Source: Porogramme epimiltina
Taxonomy: Eukaryota; Basidiomycota; Agaricomycetes; Polyporales; Polyporaceae
Direction: 5' to 3'
Assembly: GCA_900155495.1 (NCBI GenBank)
Contig: FTLJ01000222.1
Span: 1 to 64,000, forward strand
DNA: 64,000 bases
Shown here: positions 46,101 to 57,967 of the stretch, piece after piece
Numbering within the stretch: position 1 is the first letter of the stretch
How the letters are laid out: each line of letters starts with the position of its first letter
Notes under the pieces: model-generated
The model's database searches: none
What the model was told of the DNA's origin: nothing
The model's input: only the letters and a program-made list of their open reading frames with translations
Made by a program: the position numbers and the translations under genes

Positions 46101-49100
46101 GGGTGATCTGCCTTCGGGCCTCAGACGGTGGTTGCGGATTGATCGTGCCAAAGGTCATAAGGTCGGAGAGGAGGAACTGGATAGCTGCGGTGCGGTGCTT
46201 GGCGCTCTCCTTCGCGGGGGTCTGAGTGCGCTTCTTGGCAGAGTATGAGAGGAACGCGAGCTTGCACGTCTCATAAGAGAATAGAAGCTCAGTGAGGATC
46301 TGCATGATGAAGCAAGGATACGTGTAGTCGGTCGGGTCTTGGGGGGGCTTGAGCTCTGTAGGTGCCTGAGCGCCCTGAGGGGTAGGTTCTGTCGAGAGAG
46401 GAGCCTCGGAAATCTTCGGTGCATCTGAGCTGGCTGTCTCCGGCGCATGGTCTGCCTTGACGGTCTTGACGAGCTCACCAATAAGGAAGTGGATGAGCGC
46501 CTCTGTCGACTCGCATGCTACAAGAGGTGTCTGAGGAATTGGAGGCTCGTCGACCTGCATCTCATCACTCTTGTCTCCTGGCGCCGGCTGAGAGGACAGA
46601 GGCTTAGACGGTGTGCTGGGTTTGAGAGTGATGGTCCTCGTAGACGAGTATGGTTGCGAAAGCACGCAGAGCTCCTCAGTGACCTTGAGGAACGCTTGAG
46701 GGTCGCGGAGAGCTGTGTAGCAGGAGTTGGAAACGTAGGAGTTGACGTCTGTCACGCGAACGCGAGCATGCGAGAAGAATCGCTTGATCTCTTGCCGCAT
46801 GACGTGCTGTAGCGTCGACTGGTTCTCGACGACATGACGAACAATGATAGCGATGTATGACTGGATGCCCGCCCCGCTCTGAGTGCCTGAGGATACCTTG
46901 AGGTATTGGAAGAGGAGATTGACGCCGCCGCGCTTGACGAAAACGTCCGCGAGAGCAGGATCCCGAGTCAAAAATACGATGAGGCGGAGGACTGAGATGA
47001 GTTCGTCCTTGGGCAGAGTGGGCACAGCCAGCAAGCGCATACAGAAGTCGAAGAGAGAGTTACGCGCGTCATTATAAGGAGGTCCTTGAGAGAGCGCCTC
47101 CTGGACGATAGGCTCGTTCTCCTTCGGCAGCTCGATGGCGCGCGGCGCTTCTCCCAGGACTAGAAGCGTCTCGATGACGAGCATTTGTGCGGGAAGCCAT
47201 TTAGGAATGACAGGATGCTCTCCTTCTCCGGGATTAGATAAGAGGAGGGACAACAGCACGTTCATGAGGTTTTCGGCCTCCTTCTCTTGCATTTGCGCCG
47301 CCGGGGAAGAAGGCTCGCCTAGGACGAGTGCAAGAAGGTGGCACCGTACAAACAACGGCTGCTCCTGAACATCATACGCAGAGGGGGAGAATGCTTGAAC
47401 ATCATCGACGAGCGCCTTGACCGCTTGGGTGCGGTACTCGGTAGTCGATCCCACGAAGACCTTCTGAACATCGAAGACCAGTGACGGGTGCTCGTCCACC
47501 AGAGCCAGAACACGGCGGCCGATTCCGTCTTTGAGGGGCTCACGGGCCGCGTTCAGCTCCTGCAACCACTCTTCAGCGCTCTTTCCGGGGATTATGGGCG
47601 TTTCATCAGCGGCCGCAGGAGAAACGGACTCTGATCCGGAGGCAGTTGGCGAGCTATCGCTGGTTGGTGTTCGGGATGAAGCGTCTTCGCTGGCAGGTGG
47701 ATTTACGAGATTGTCCACACGGTCGCCTTCAGGGACAGACGAGATATCCGCGGCGATTTCGCCTTCAGGTGCGACCTCGACTGCAGGAGCAGCTTCGCCT
47801 TCAGAGCCAGCCTCGCCTTCAGGAGCAGGTTCACCTTCGGGAGTAGGTTCACCTTCGGGTGCAGCATCGTCATCAGAGGAGGGTTGTGTTTCCGCGGGAG
47901 GCTGTGGTTCGGGGAAAGGGTCTGGAGGGAAGGGATAGGGATGAGCTAGTAGGAATTCAGTCGCGGCGCTAACGTTATTCCGCGTCTGAATGAGGGCTCG
48001 TTCGGCGGCGGAGCGAGGGAAACCCATGTCCGTCAGTTGGCGAATGCGATTCTCGTCCGGATTGGGGATCTGAGCTATTCTCGGAATTCCTAGGGGCCCG
48101 GGGACGAGCATCGAAGCAGACATGCCGACGTCTTTGACCTCTTCGTTCTCGGCGTTGAGGAGCTCCATGACGATGTGGACAGTTGCCTTGCTGACAGCGA
48201 TAGGTGATGATGTAAGCCACGTCGCTTCCCAAATGGAACGAATGAGAGGCAAGACGGCACAGCGCATGCGGACCAAGAAGTTATGGGGCTCGAAGTAGTC
48301 GGGGTCGGTGTCCTTCTTATCTACAGTGATAGCGAGTGTGGTTTGCTGAGCGTCGAAGAGGGGCCGCGAAGACACAAGAGACTGTATGAGCAGGAGCGCA
48401 ACCTTCAGGCCATTGTACGCATGCGAGAGCTCCTGTTTCGTGACTTCGCTGCGCTCTTCGGCATTCACTTGCGTGATAGCCTCGATGGAGTGGACGAATT
48501 CGCCACAGATACCGAACAAGGATTCTAGCCCGCCCAGTCTCGAAAACGCTACAAGCAACATGGTGTTGAGGCCCTTTTGACGGTCTATCACATATGTCAG
48601 CTATCAGTCCGGCTAAAGCAGAAGGTTCTAAGCGCACCGTCTACTAGGAGCACGGTAGTAACGTTCAGCAGGGACGTATAGTATGAGAAACGAGACAGCT
48701 TGTCCTCTGATGTCGAAGTCAGAATACCTACTCATGAAAACGTGTTGGTGATACGCACCGAAAGGTTTCTGCATCAAGTGTTCCTTGAGCATCTGTGCGA
48801 GGATTTCGGCGGCCTCCTTGATCTTCTGCTTCTGCGCGGAATCGGCGGTCCGCCGAGTAGTTTGCTGGAACAAACGTACGGTACCTATAAACGGCCGATG
48901 AGTGGATAATCAACATGAAATGATCGAGTAGACCTACATTGAAAGAATGGTGTCAATGATGCGGGGATCTGGTGGGCAAGATGCTTGAGAGCCCTCGCAT
49001 TCTTGTCTTGCGGTCGCTCTTCTTTCTTCGTGGCCGGAGTACCGGCGGATGTCGAGGGCTCCCCTGCGGAAGCGCCGTTAGCAGCGGGGGCGGCGGTGCC

Positions 49101-52100
49101 AACGGAACCCGCTGCCGCGTCCTCTACCGTAGGTGTCGACGAGTGCTGGCCAGCTTGCGTAGAGGAAGCAAGGATGGAAGAGAAGAGCTCGTGAGAGGGA
49201 GGGGCAACGTCGATGCCCTGTGCCGAGAGCGCGGACTTGAGCGCGATGTTCTCCCAGACGAATGAGCGGTGGAGGGCGCCGAGATCGGCGAGTGGTGAAG
49301 GGGAACGACCTAGCATTACGTGAAGAAGCGTCTGGCTGGCGCGGGTGTGCGCGTAGCCAGCAGTTGCGTAGATATCTGAGAGCAAGGATATACGCGTCTG
49401 TAAAGTGATGATTTTGCGGAACCGCTTATTCGCCTCTTCTTCCTTTCCAGCTAGACCGGGAGATTCAATATCTCCGATGTACAACACAACGGAGAAAATC
49501 TTACCATCGAACTCGACCAATGACAAAAACTTCGACTGTTCGTTGATCGGATCCCAGAACTCCTTGCACTCCTCGAGCGATTCCTGCACCAGCTTGACGA
49601 GGAACGTTATCGTCTCGTTCGTGGCCGCTTCGGTCATCGTACGAACGACCTGTATCAGAGAATCTGACGCGACGCTGTTCGCAAAGTCGAATGGGAGGCA
49701 GGGAAGAGACGTCAGCCGTGCCAAGTGCTCTAGTCCTTCCGCGTCATTAACGAAGTCCCTGCAGTGCGGGATGTGTTGGAAGAACCCCTCAAGGAACTGT
49801 AAACAGTCGAGTAAGTAAGCACAGGTATCCAAAGTAACCGACGATCACATACTTTGTCGAAAGCGTCTATGTATGAGATGACGATGTTGTCATGAGATCT
49901 GCCGAAGAATTCGTCCCGCAAGGGCGCCGCTAGGTCCACGGCAGCCGCTGCTGGCTGTGGCTGTTCCCCAGACGCGGCTGGCTCACTGCCGCTCGTCTGG
50001 TCGACCTCCATCGGCACAGCGTTATCCACAGTATCAGACGGAGCAGGGGCAGTCGGGAACAGTTTGTACCAGTGCTGGAGTTCCGTTGGTACGATGAACG
50101 AGTTACCGAGTTCCTCGATGCGCGCCATTGTCATCTTGATCGCGGCGAAGACCTTGTCCTTGAGTGTAGGGTGATGACGAATAAGTTCCTCGATCGACGT
50201 TCCGATGAGGACGGCATTCTCCTTCTCCTGCAGGACACGCTGGTGGTCCTCAGAGGTGAATATAGAGAATATACTAGGGATTGTGTCGGGCCGAGCAGTG
50301 AGCTGATCTTGGCCCGCCTGGTTGAGGCAGAGTGCACCGAGCGCGTTCGCCACAGCCTGAAGAACTTCGATTACAGGCTCCAGCCCTTTCTCGATGATAC
50401 TGTAAAATACTTCGGGCATTCCCTTCTCTTGGATAACTGGCAGACACGTCGGCTCATTGTGAACAAATATTGCCATGATGTTGACCGCTAAAGGGCGCTC
50501 AATGTTAACATAAATAGTGCCAAATCAGATAGAGACGATTAGCGACATACCAAGAGCAAGAGCACTCGGCCCGAAGATGGCGCGGTGCTGCATAATCTTC
50601 TTGATTGAGTTCAGGAGGGACGAATCCAGGAGGCCGCGCAAGCCCTCGGACGTCCCAGACGATTGCATCATGCGGTGGACAGACCGCAGAGTGTGCTTCA
50701 GCACAGCTGTGCGCGCGACAGAGAGCTTTCCTACAAAAACAGATCATAAGCATAGGGTTTACGAAAACGAGACAAATGCGACGAACCGTACGACGCGACG
50801 GCGTCGTTTGGCGTTCCGTCATTTGCGCATTCCTCGATGTCGAGATTGACCTCGTACTAATGTAGACACTCAGCGGTCATGTCAGCTGTGTTCGAGCGTC
50901 ATGACTCACCTCAATGCGGTCAACGAGGATTTCCACTCCACGGCCATTGCAGAAGAGCGTAAAGGCATTCGTGTAGCCATACAGAACGTTATCCAATAGC
51001 TGCATGGTCTTTGATACGAGATAGAGACGGTTCGGCAGCCTGTTCTCAATCGCCTGGATTAGCACAGGAAGTAATCCTGCGCCCACGATCATGCCTCCGC
51101 CCGACGAGTGTGTCGCAAGGAAAGTGATGAAGGAGAACAACGCCTCCACGAAGGCTTGCGGGAGCGTAGAGGTGGGCTGTGCAACCTCAGACACCGTCTT
51201 CCTGAGCAGCGCCATGAGGATACCGTGGTTGACACTCGCATTCACAGCAGTTAGGACGTCTCCGACCTTCGACCGGTACCGCGACATCGCGTCCAAGGCC
51301 GCGACCGCGGCGGTCTGAGCCTGAATATCGACGCCGCGATCGAGCTGGAGCAGCTCAGCAATGTGCGTTATGAGGTCGGGTTCGTAGAGGAACAGCGACG
51401 ACTGCGCGTGCGTCTCGGGGTGCGTGTGGCCAAAGATGGCCGTCGAGAGCAAACGCACGACGACGAGCTTCTCGCAGTCGCCTGCGTGCGTGTGCGTAAG
51501 GGCTTGGGCCGCGCGGATACGCATCAGAAGCTCGAACTTCTCGCTCGCAGGGACCTTGTGCGCCTCGATGGTGTCCGCAAGGATGTCCATCGCGCTCTTC
51601 TCCTCGATCGTCTTGCTGTCGATATGGATCGTGACCGCGCCCGAGGACGTCGACGCGCCCGCTGCGGCTCCGGTAGCTGATGAAGATGCGGGCTTACGGG
51701 GCGTCTGCACAGCGGAGTCAAACACGTCCGGCTCCGCCACCTTCTCCTTCTCTTTTTCCTTCTCCTTGTCCTTCCCCGACGGTGCCTGCCTGTAGAACAC
51801 GAAGTTCACCTCCCTCGCCTCAGTCGGGAGAGCTTCCACCTGTGCCTTCCCCTTCTCCGTCACCAGGTCAACAAGATTGATGTCGTAATCGCGGAGGTTG
51901 GGCCACCGCTTCGCGAGGGAAGTGAGGCGCGGAGTCGAGATACTCAGAGCGTGGGATACCGCGGGCTGCGAGGAATATTGTTGTGCGGGACGAAGGAGTA
52001 GATTGAGTGCGAGGATGAGGACATCCAAATCAGACGAGAACATAAGGCTGTTGAGGCGCTGCATATGCATAATGTTTGAGCAGGCAGCTGCGGTAGAATA

Positions 52101-52511
52101 CGATGTATACGCACGTCGTAGGAGTTAAACGTCTTCCTATTCGTTGAGTTCTCCAACAGCAGCCGCTCGAAGCGCAGGATCTCGCAGACCGTCTTCTTCG
52201 TCAGCGGGGTGAACACGTTCACCTGGAGGTTATCGATGTCGTAGTCGCGGATAGCCTCCTCAAGGATCGCATCGAACTTGTTGAGAACCTTGATCCAAGC
52301 ATTGAGGTCGGACCGCGGCCATTTCCAGGACTCGACTTGGGCGAGAACCTCATGGAGGTCGTCATTAGGGGTGTTGAGGAGTTTGTCGATGAGCTCCACT
52401 ACTTGAGGCAGCTACATTAATCGGGCAAATGAATACGGTCTGGTGCGTCTTGTAAAGTGGAAAAGAGCGTACCGGAGCAACCGTTCTCTTAGATTTGTGC
52501 AGGATCCTCAT
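40173..52511 (-). CDS. TOM1: HECT E3 ubiquitin ligase, TOM1/PTR1/HUWE1 type
   Basis: Twenty-one exons; 5' to 3' their lower-upper limits are 52473-52511, 52115-52411, 50910-52058, 50787-50856, 50551-50730, 49853-50487, 48938-49796, 48759-48884, 48638-48706, 45710-48584, 45490-45654, 45411-45420, 45063-45359, 44942-45008, 44823-44883, 44592-44764, 42376-44541, 40927-42323, 40690-40872, 40339-40636 and 40173-40276. The product is 3,739 residues. It begins [13 protein letters not shown], followed by armadillo-like DUF908/DUF913 regions (to about 1,080). A UBA domain follows (about 1317-1360, [18 protein letters not shown]), then acidic runs (about 2100-2300), an Ala-rich tract and DUF4414. The HECT domain is C-terminal (about 3390-3739). 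The catalytic Cys is residue 3706 in [12 protein letters not shown]. Yeast Tom1 acts in mRNA export, histone degradation and ribosomal-protein quality control. Size and order match the family. Confidence 0.95.
45411..45420 (-). other. TOM1: 10-nt micro-exon of the TOM1 gene
   Basis: TTTCGGTGGC on the coding strand, flanked by TTCGCAG before and GTAAGTGG after. With phase 2 from the preceding exon it encodes (L)FGG, linking the SSLG segment to QMEDVHYDD. Without it the two acidic exons do not join in frame. Confidence 0.75.
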
Positions 52512-52820
52512 CGTCGGCGACGAGGCTGCCGTGAGTGCGTTACTGTGTTGTCTCCCTGTCCCGCCGAGACTGCCAGAGGTGATATGGGTGCGAGAGGAAT
52601 GGTGTAAGCTGCAGGCAGCGGAGGAGGAGTGGGAGGAGTGGCGAGAGGAAGAACCGCTTACGAGGCTCTTGCGCAAGGTATCTCCAAATTCTCACGCCTA
52701 TCTTGTGTTATTCCCACGATTAGAGCTTTAATTACACCGCGTCCGCGTCGCGTCGCGTGAAGCGCTTCGTACTCGCACCTCATTCTGACCACGCGTTATA
52801 TACCCTAAGGCTGACATTCC
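52512..52820. promoter_or_regulatory. Divergent TOM1/SUB1 promoter region
   Basis: 309 bases separate the two start codons. There are tandem CGTCGCG-type triplets near 52741-52757 and no consensus TATA at a usual distance. Shared regulation of the two genes is possible but inferred. Confidence 0.5.
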
Positions 52821-53556
52821 ATGGCCAAACGCAAAGTTGTTGACACGTCTTCGAGTGAAGAGGATGATTACAACCCCAGGCGCGCACCCCCGAGCTCTCC
52901 AGATAAACCACTAGGTCAAGTCTCACGTCGGACCGGCAAGAAGGCCCGAAAGGTATTTTCCCTCCCGCAGACGACAAAATACGCGCGGTTAACCATTTTG
53001 CATTGTTATAGGCTAGCGATGATGATAGCGAGAGCGAGAGCGAAGAAGAACGCGTGAAACCCGCGAAGAAAACCAAGGCGAAAGTCGCGAAGCCGGTGCG
53101 TAGTCTATCCACGCTCGGTCACGTACCTGAAACTCACCCTTTCGTAGAGCATAAAGAAGCCCAAAAAGGTCGCTCAGGAAGATGAGGATATCGACACTGG
53201 AGACGTCAAAGTTGGTGTGAACGCGTCCGGTGACCGATTTGTAGATTTGGGCAAGAAGCGGAGGGCGACGGTGAACACGTTCAAAGGTAAGCCGCAATTG
53301 CACTGTGCTCTTCAATGCGGCGTGAACCAACGTGTTCTGTGCACAAGGGGGGAAATTCCTGGATATTCGCGAGTTCTACGGTGACGAGGACGACCTCAAA
53401 CCGGGCAAGAAGGGCATATCTATCACCCAGGAACAGGTGCGAGGATCCTACCGCAGCATTCTACCTTCTCTCAACTCTATTTGCGGCGCACAGTGGGAAA
53501 CCCTAAAGAAGGGCAGCGACGTTATCGACTCTTTCTTTGCCAGGATCAGCAAATAA
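52821..53556 (+). CDS. SUB1: Transcriptional coactivator p15/PC4 (Sub1)
   Basis: Five exons: 52821-52952, 53012-53095, 53148-53286, 53348-53436 and 53494-53556, giving 168 residues. An acidic/basic N-terminal half (SSSEEDD, SESESEEER, then Lys-rich) precedes the PC4 fold. The fold has DRFVDLGKKRRATVNTFKGGKFLDIREFYGDED, LKPGKKGISITQEQ and WETLKKGSDVIDSFFA. PC4 dimers bind single-stranded DNA and assist RNA polymerase II initiation, elongation and DNA repair. The last intron (53437-53493) splits ITQEQ from WETLK exactly at a codon border. Length and layout fit fungal Sub1 proteins. Confidence 0.95.
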
Positions 53557-53685
53557 ATGCCACCTTCTATGCTCACTACCCTCAACTGCTACTCGTCAAG
53601 CTGTCGTGCCAGTGCTTTGTGTCCACTAATGTAAAATTGTACTATAACTAGTCTTTCCAGGGTCCTCTATGTCATTACGCACGTG

Positions 53686-56251
53686 TTATGCCAGGCCTGC
53701 AGCAGCCCTATGGGCGCCCTGCAGACCGCCAACTGTGAAAAGGCCACGAACCCACGCCTTCGCGGTGACGAGGCGCGCCCCAGTGTCCATCCACCACTCC
53801 GCGAACTCGAGAGAGCGGTACATCCTCTCGTATCGCCTAGCATATATTAATTCAGCGACATCGTAGAAGTGTGCAGGTGAAGGATAACGTACCACCACAC
53901 CCAGAAATAGTCCCACAGTAAACCGAGAGACATCCCCGACAGGCCTTTTCGCTTCAGCTCCGATGTAAGCCTCTGGCTCTCATCGAGCCACACCGCGAAC
54001 GTGCAGTACTTTGCGGTGATGAGGAATATACGAATCTATAGACTTAGTCAGAGACGATGGCTCGGAAAATCAGAGGAAACGGCACGTACATTCGCGTGGG
54101 TAGTGGCCAGAGCACGATCGAGACTCCTGCGAAGTTCCGAGACCCATTAGCCCACGTACGTGGTTTAGTAACGCCGATCCGCGCACCTCGTCAGGTCGTT
54201 GAGCTTGAGGACCATCAGCACTCTCCGCGGTACCCGCCGAAGCACATCGAACACAGACAGGAGGAGGCCTTCGCGCTGCACAACTGCCTGCCGAATCGCC
54301 TCCATCTCTTCCTCCGTCTGCGCCGAGAGGTCGATCATGCTCTTCCCCCGCGCGAACGCGCCACTGTGAGGCTCGCCCTCCATCTCCTCCCACGAACCCT
54401 CCAGCGCAGCGCGCCCCGTAATCGCGGCTTCGAACACCGGGTACTGTCCAGAGCGTCAGACGAGAAAGGCAACAACGATACCGAGTACTGCTTACCAGGT
54501 CCTCTTCGATATTCCCGACGAGTTGCGCGTACTTCTTGCGGTCCGCAAGCACCTCTTCCGTCGCGGGCGCAATGAGCGCGAGCCACCACTTGCTGTAGTT
54601 GATCCGCAGTTCAGGGTCGAGGTCGAAGTACAGCCCGTGGTCGAGCAGCACGATCTCAAAGTTGTACGGCGACTTCGAGTCCGCGGCCGCGGGCCGGATC
54701 AGCAGGTTGCCTGTGGCGCGCGGGGAGTGCGGGGTCAGTGCATCTGGGCCGCGCAGTCGAACCGCTCCATCGGTGCGTACCTGGATGTGGGTCCTACGTT
54801 TATCGGACCGGTCAGGAAGTGTATGCAGTTAGGGTGAAACTATAACTCACGGCGTGGAACCACCCGTTGATATGCACCATCTGCGAGAATATCCGCGCAA
54901 GCTCCAACGCGACCTTGTTCCTGTCGATGTTGTTCTCGGACAAATACACCAGGTCGTCTACGCGCCCTCCCTGAATGTACTCCATCACGAGTATGCGCTT
55001 CCGCGCCTCTTTCACCTTCGCTGCCAGCATGTCAGCACAATCTGCCTCCATCAGCGCCGTAGAAGAGCGTGCAACTCACGGATGTACATGGACGTGCGCA
55101 CGTTGTCAAAGTCCGCCTCCGCGCGCTCTGCGTTCAGCTTCTCGTGCACAAAGTCCATCTCCTTCGGCAGGTTCTCCCGCATCTCCTCGCCCAGCCACGT
55201 GAACTCGAACGTCGGGAACCAATGCTTGATCCACCCTGCACCCATCCCGCCGCGTCAGTTCCTCACTTCTCCCACCCTGAACCCACGCAGTCCCGACGCG
55301 CGACTCACCAAGCGACACCTCCACCATCTCCATGTCAATCTCACAGAACTCCGCGAGGTGCGGATGCTGCAGCTTGACCGCGACGCGCTCGCCCGACCCG
55401 CGCAGCCGCCCGACGTGCACCTGCGCCAGGCTCGCGACGCCGATCGGGCGCGCGTCGAACTCGGAAAAGTACGCGTCGAGCGGGACGCCCATGTCCGCCT
55501 CGAACATGCGCGCGAGGTCCTCCGAGGGCGTGGGCTCGCACTGGTCTTGCAGCGGCCGCATTGTTGCTGTCCATTCGCGCGGGAGAACGGCGCTGGTTAA
55601 ATGACAAACATTGTAAGATGAAGGGGTAGGAGGGGTGGACGAGGAAGAGCAAACTCACACTGAGGCCATGTGCTGCCCTAACTTGATGAAGATACCTGGC
55701 GCGCACAGCTGTCAAGCCCCAGGTCGTGCTGTAAGTGAAGGGGTGCGCACCTCCATTCGCCAACAAAGCCCTAAGAACCCTCTCCGCGCTCCGTGTGTGA
55801 CATTGCGAAACCGCACTGGCGCGTTCCTCCGCTGAATCATACGTCTTGGCGAAGGTGAGCTTGTAGTCGATAGCTCCGAGGACAGCGGCCTCTAAGAGGA
55901 AGAGTCACACGGATGCGGGGATGCGAGTGTCGAAGAGAGCGTACCTCCTATCCTCGAGCACCTGGCGACAGCAAGCACAGTATGCCTAAACGGCTGGCTG
56001 TAGTGGTACGCCAAGACTCCCGCCCCGCCGACTACCAGCACCGTCGTGGGGACCACGTATAGCCATCCATTGAGTTTCGGGAGGGGCCTCGTTGATGTTG
56101 ATGCGCCCGGTGAGGAAGATGTTGAGGATCCACTAGAGTAATTACGATACTTTTGGGCTCGAGGGCGAGGACATTGTGAGGGCGGGGGTGCACGGAGGGG
56201 AAAGGGTGGCCGCCGGGGGTGGAGTGCGCTGCACCGACGTAAAGGCAACAT
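53686..56251 (-). CDS. MCP2: Mitochondrial UbiB/ABC1 kinase, ADCK1/MCP2 type
   Basis: Twelve exons: 55945-56251, 55751-55891, 55659-55695, 55309-55592, 55080-55235, 54851-55020, 54781-54793, 54496-54710, 54187-54443, 54090-54126, 53893-54035 and 53686-53836, giving 636 residues. The N-terminus (MLPLRRCSALHPRR) is Arg-rich like a mitochondrial presequence, then one membrane helix (about 65-85, YVVPTTVLVVGGAGVLAY). UbiB signatures follow: FIKLGQHMAS (KxGQ motif), IGVASLAQVHVG (Ala-rich loop), RVAVKLQHP (ATP-site Lys), ILVMEYIQGG, DPHPGN (catalytic loop) and LLDHG (metal site). Yeast Mcp2 sits in the inner membrane and affects lipid and coenzyme Q distribution. It is convergent with SUB1, 129 bp apart. 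An adjacent ATG two codons upstream is absent; the call uses the first true ATG. Confidence 0.92.
54781..54793 (-). other. MCP2: 13-nt micro-exon carrying the DPHPG kinase motif
   Basis: GACCCACATCCAG on the coding strand, flanked by AACGTAG and GTACGC. It encodes DPHP plus the first base of the Gly codon; the next exon supplies GC then AACCTGCTG (NLL). Skipping it would delete the catalytic-loop motif and shift the frame. Confidence 0.85.
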
Positions 56252-56610
56252 GAACAAGCCGAAAGTTTGAGCCTCCTTGGGGAGGTCTTAGAACATAGGT
56301 CCAAGCCAGCCGGGGTAAGATTGGTTTGTAGCGGCGGTATAGGATGCCTTCGGTGGTGGACGGAAGAAAACACAAGCGGCGCGCCCAAGCCTCCGCAAAG
56401 TCCGCCGTCGCCCGGCCCGCACGGAGAGCATTGGGCGTCTGGTGACCTTGACCCTGGTCCTCGACACCCTCGGTCCAAAATACCTCCGAACAAAACCTGA
56501 ATACAATGATAGCAAGGGTAACCTGGTATACAGCTAGTACTATATGTCTAATACATACGTAGCATCATAATATATCAATACAAGACCCTCAATCAGCTCC
56601 GACAGCTCTA
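56252..56610. other. Spacer between the UbiB kinase start and the membrane-protein stop
   Basis: Promoter of the kinase gene and 3' UTR of the next minus-strand gene. AT-rich near 56515-56580. No gene. Confidence 0.4.
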
Positions 56611-57967
56611 TCATACACGCCCCGACGGGACCGACGACGCGAACGTCAGCTCACCGGCCTTCCGTACATCGAGGACGGAAGAGTCCTGTGTGGGGTAAGA
56701 GTAGCCCGACGTCGTGTGGCTCTCAGTAAGTCCGGGCATCGACATGACTGTTGAGTTCTGGCCAGGCTCGAAGCGCATCGCGGAGAGCTGTAGACTCCTG
56801 CTCGCCGCGCCGCCGCGGGTCGTCATAGCGCGTGTGTCGAGGTCGGAAGAGGTGAGACCGAGGGTGGACAGCACGATGATCATAGTCGGCACAATTCCCT
56901 GAAAGGAGCGTCAGTCCAGGATGCGCACGTCGACCGTGACTAGGAGCACTTACAGTGAGCTGCGCGATGGGATCGTACACGATGTAGAAGGCGTTGCTGC
57001 CGATGAAGTAGAGCGTAATCTCAATCACGAGTGCTGTACTGTAAATCATCGCAGACTCGATGATGAGCAAGAGCACACGCGTGTACCGGAACCGGCCCGT
57101 CATGGGGTTCCCGCCAGACTCCCGTGTCATGAACCAAATCCTCGCCGCGACCAGTGTGGTCACGATGACGTTGGTGGCGAGGGAAAGGCCGAACACAGAG
57201 CCGTTCCAGCGTTCCAGGATCTATTTAAGACGTCCGGGTGAGCTTATCAGGGAGAACGCGATGATGGGCGGGAGGACGTACATCCGCAAACGCGCTGTGG
57301 ATGCTTTTCGCTTCCGCGAAAATGATGGCCTGAGCGAAGCCACAGACTAGGTTGCAGATGGCCTTCTGTTGAGAAGCTTGATCGCAAAAATATGCTCTAG
57401 GAGACACTCACCTGCCGACGCGATGATCAAGAGCACGGGCAGAACGCACACCTTCCAGTTTCCGCCCCACACATGCCAGCATCTCCAAACCTGTCCAGAG
57501 CGGCGCCACTTTAGAGAGATTATGCACAGGTGTAAGAAGTGGGAACGCACGACAATGCTGTCACCGAGGATAGAGTTCACGGAGTGGATAGTAACCTTCG
57601 CCACATTCGGTGGTGTCGAAACGTCCGCAAAGTACGCCCCCGGTCCTCCCGGCTCGTCGCGCAGTTGAATGAATCCGCGGATAAGGCGGTAGAAGCCCAG
57701 GGAGACGTGCGTCGTGGAGAAGCCGAACATAAGCACGGCGACCCAGAAGATGATGGGCGAGATCTTGCGGGTGCGGCGAAAGCGCAGGATGTAGACGTAT
57801 GAGCAGAACAGACATATATTGATCCCTGGTTAGCAGAGCGCCGCAGGATGAGCTCTTGCAATTGGTGATGTGAGATCGCAAATGCCTGTAGACGTACCGT
57901 AGAAGAGAGTCTCGAGCCAGATGGCGGTGAGGTACGCCTTGTCAAGCGGAATGAAGCCGACCGCCAT
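56611..57967 (-). CDS. Seven-helix membrane protein of an Agaricomycete family
   Basis: Six exons: 57898-57967, 57551-57825, 57412-57490, 57282-57346, 56954-57220 and 56611-56898, giving 347 residues. Hydrophobic helices include WLETLFYGINICLFCSYVYIL, IIFWVAVLMFGFSTTHVSLGF, CVLPVLLIIASAVCGFAQAII, VFGLSLATNVIVTTLVAARIW, VLLLIIESAMIYSTALVIEI and IVPTMIIVLSTLGLT. The conserved GDSIVVWRCWHVWGGNW and ERWNGSVFGLSLATN motifs mark a large, unnamed basidiomycete family with receptor-like topology. The C-tail is Ser/Thr-rich. The acceptor at 57346 (CCTAG|TC) was chosen because it restores SAVCGF; the nearer CAACAG breaks the frame. Ligand or role is unknown. Confidence 0.85.

Noticed and set aside
48728..48758. 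31-bp intron in TOM1
   Set aside because: Far shorter than any other intron here. A CAG acceptor 21 bases further gives a 52-bp intron and restores the conserved segment.
52793..52803. TATATA sequence upstream of SUB1 as a TATA box
   Set aside because: Only about 18 bases before the ATG, too close for a working core promoter with a leader.
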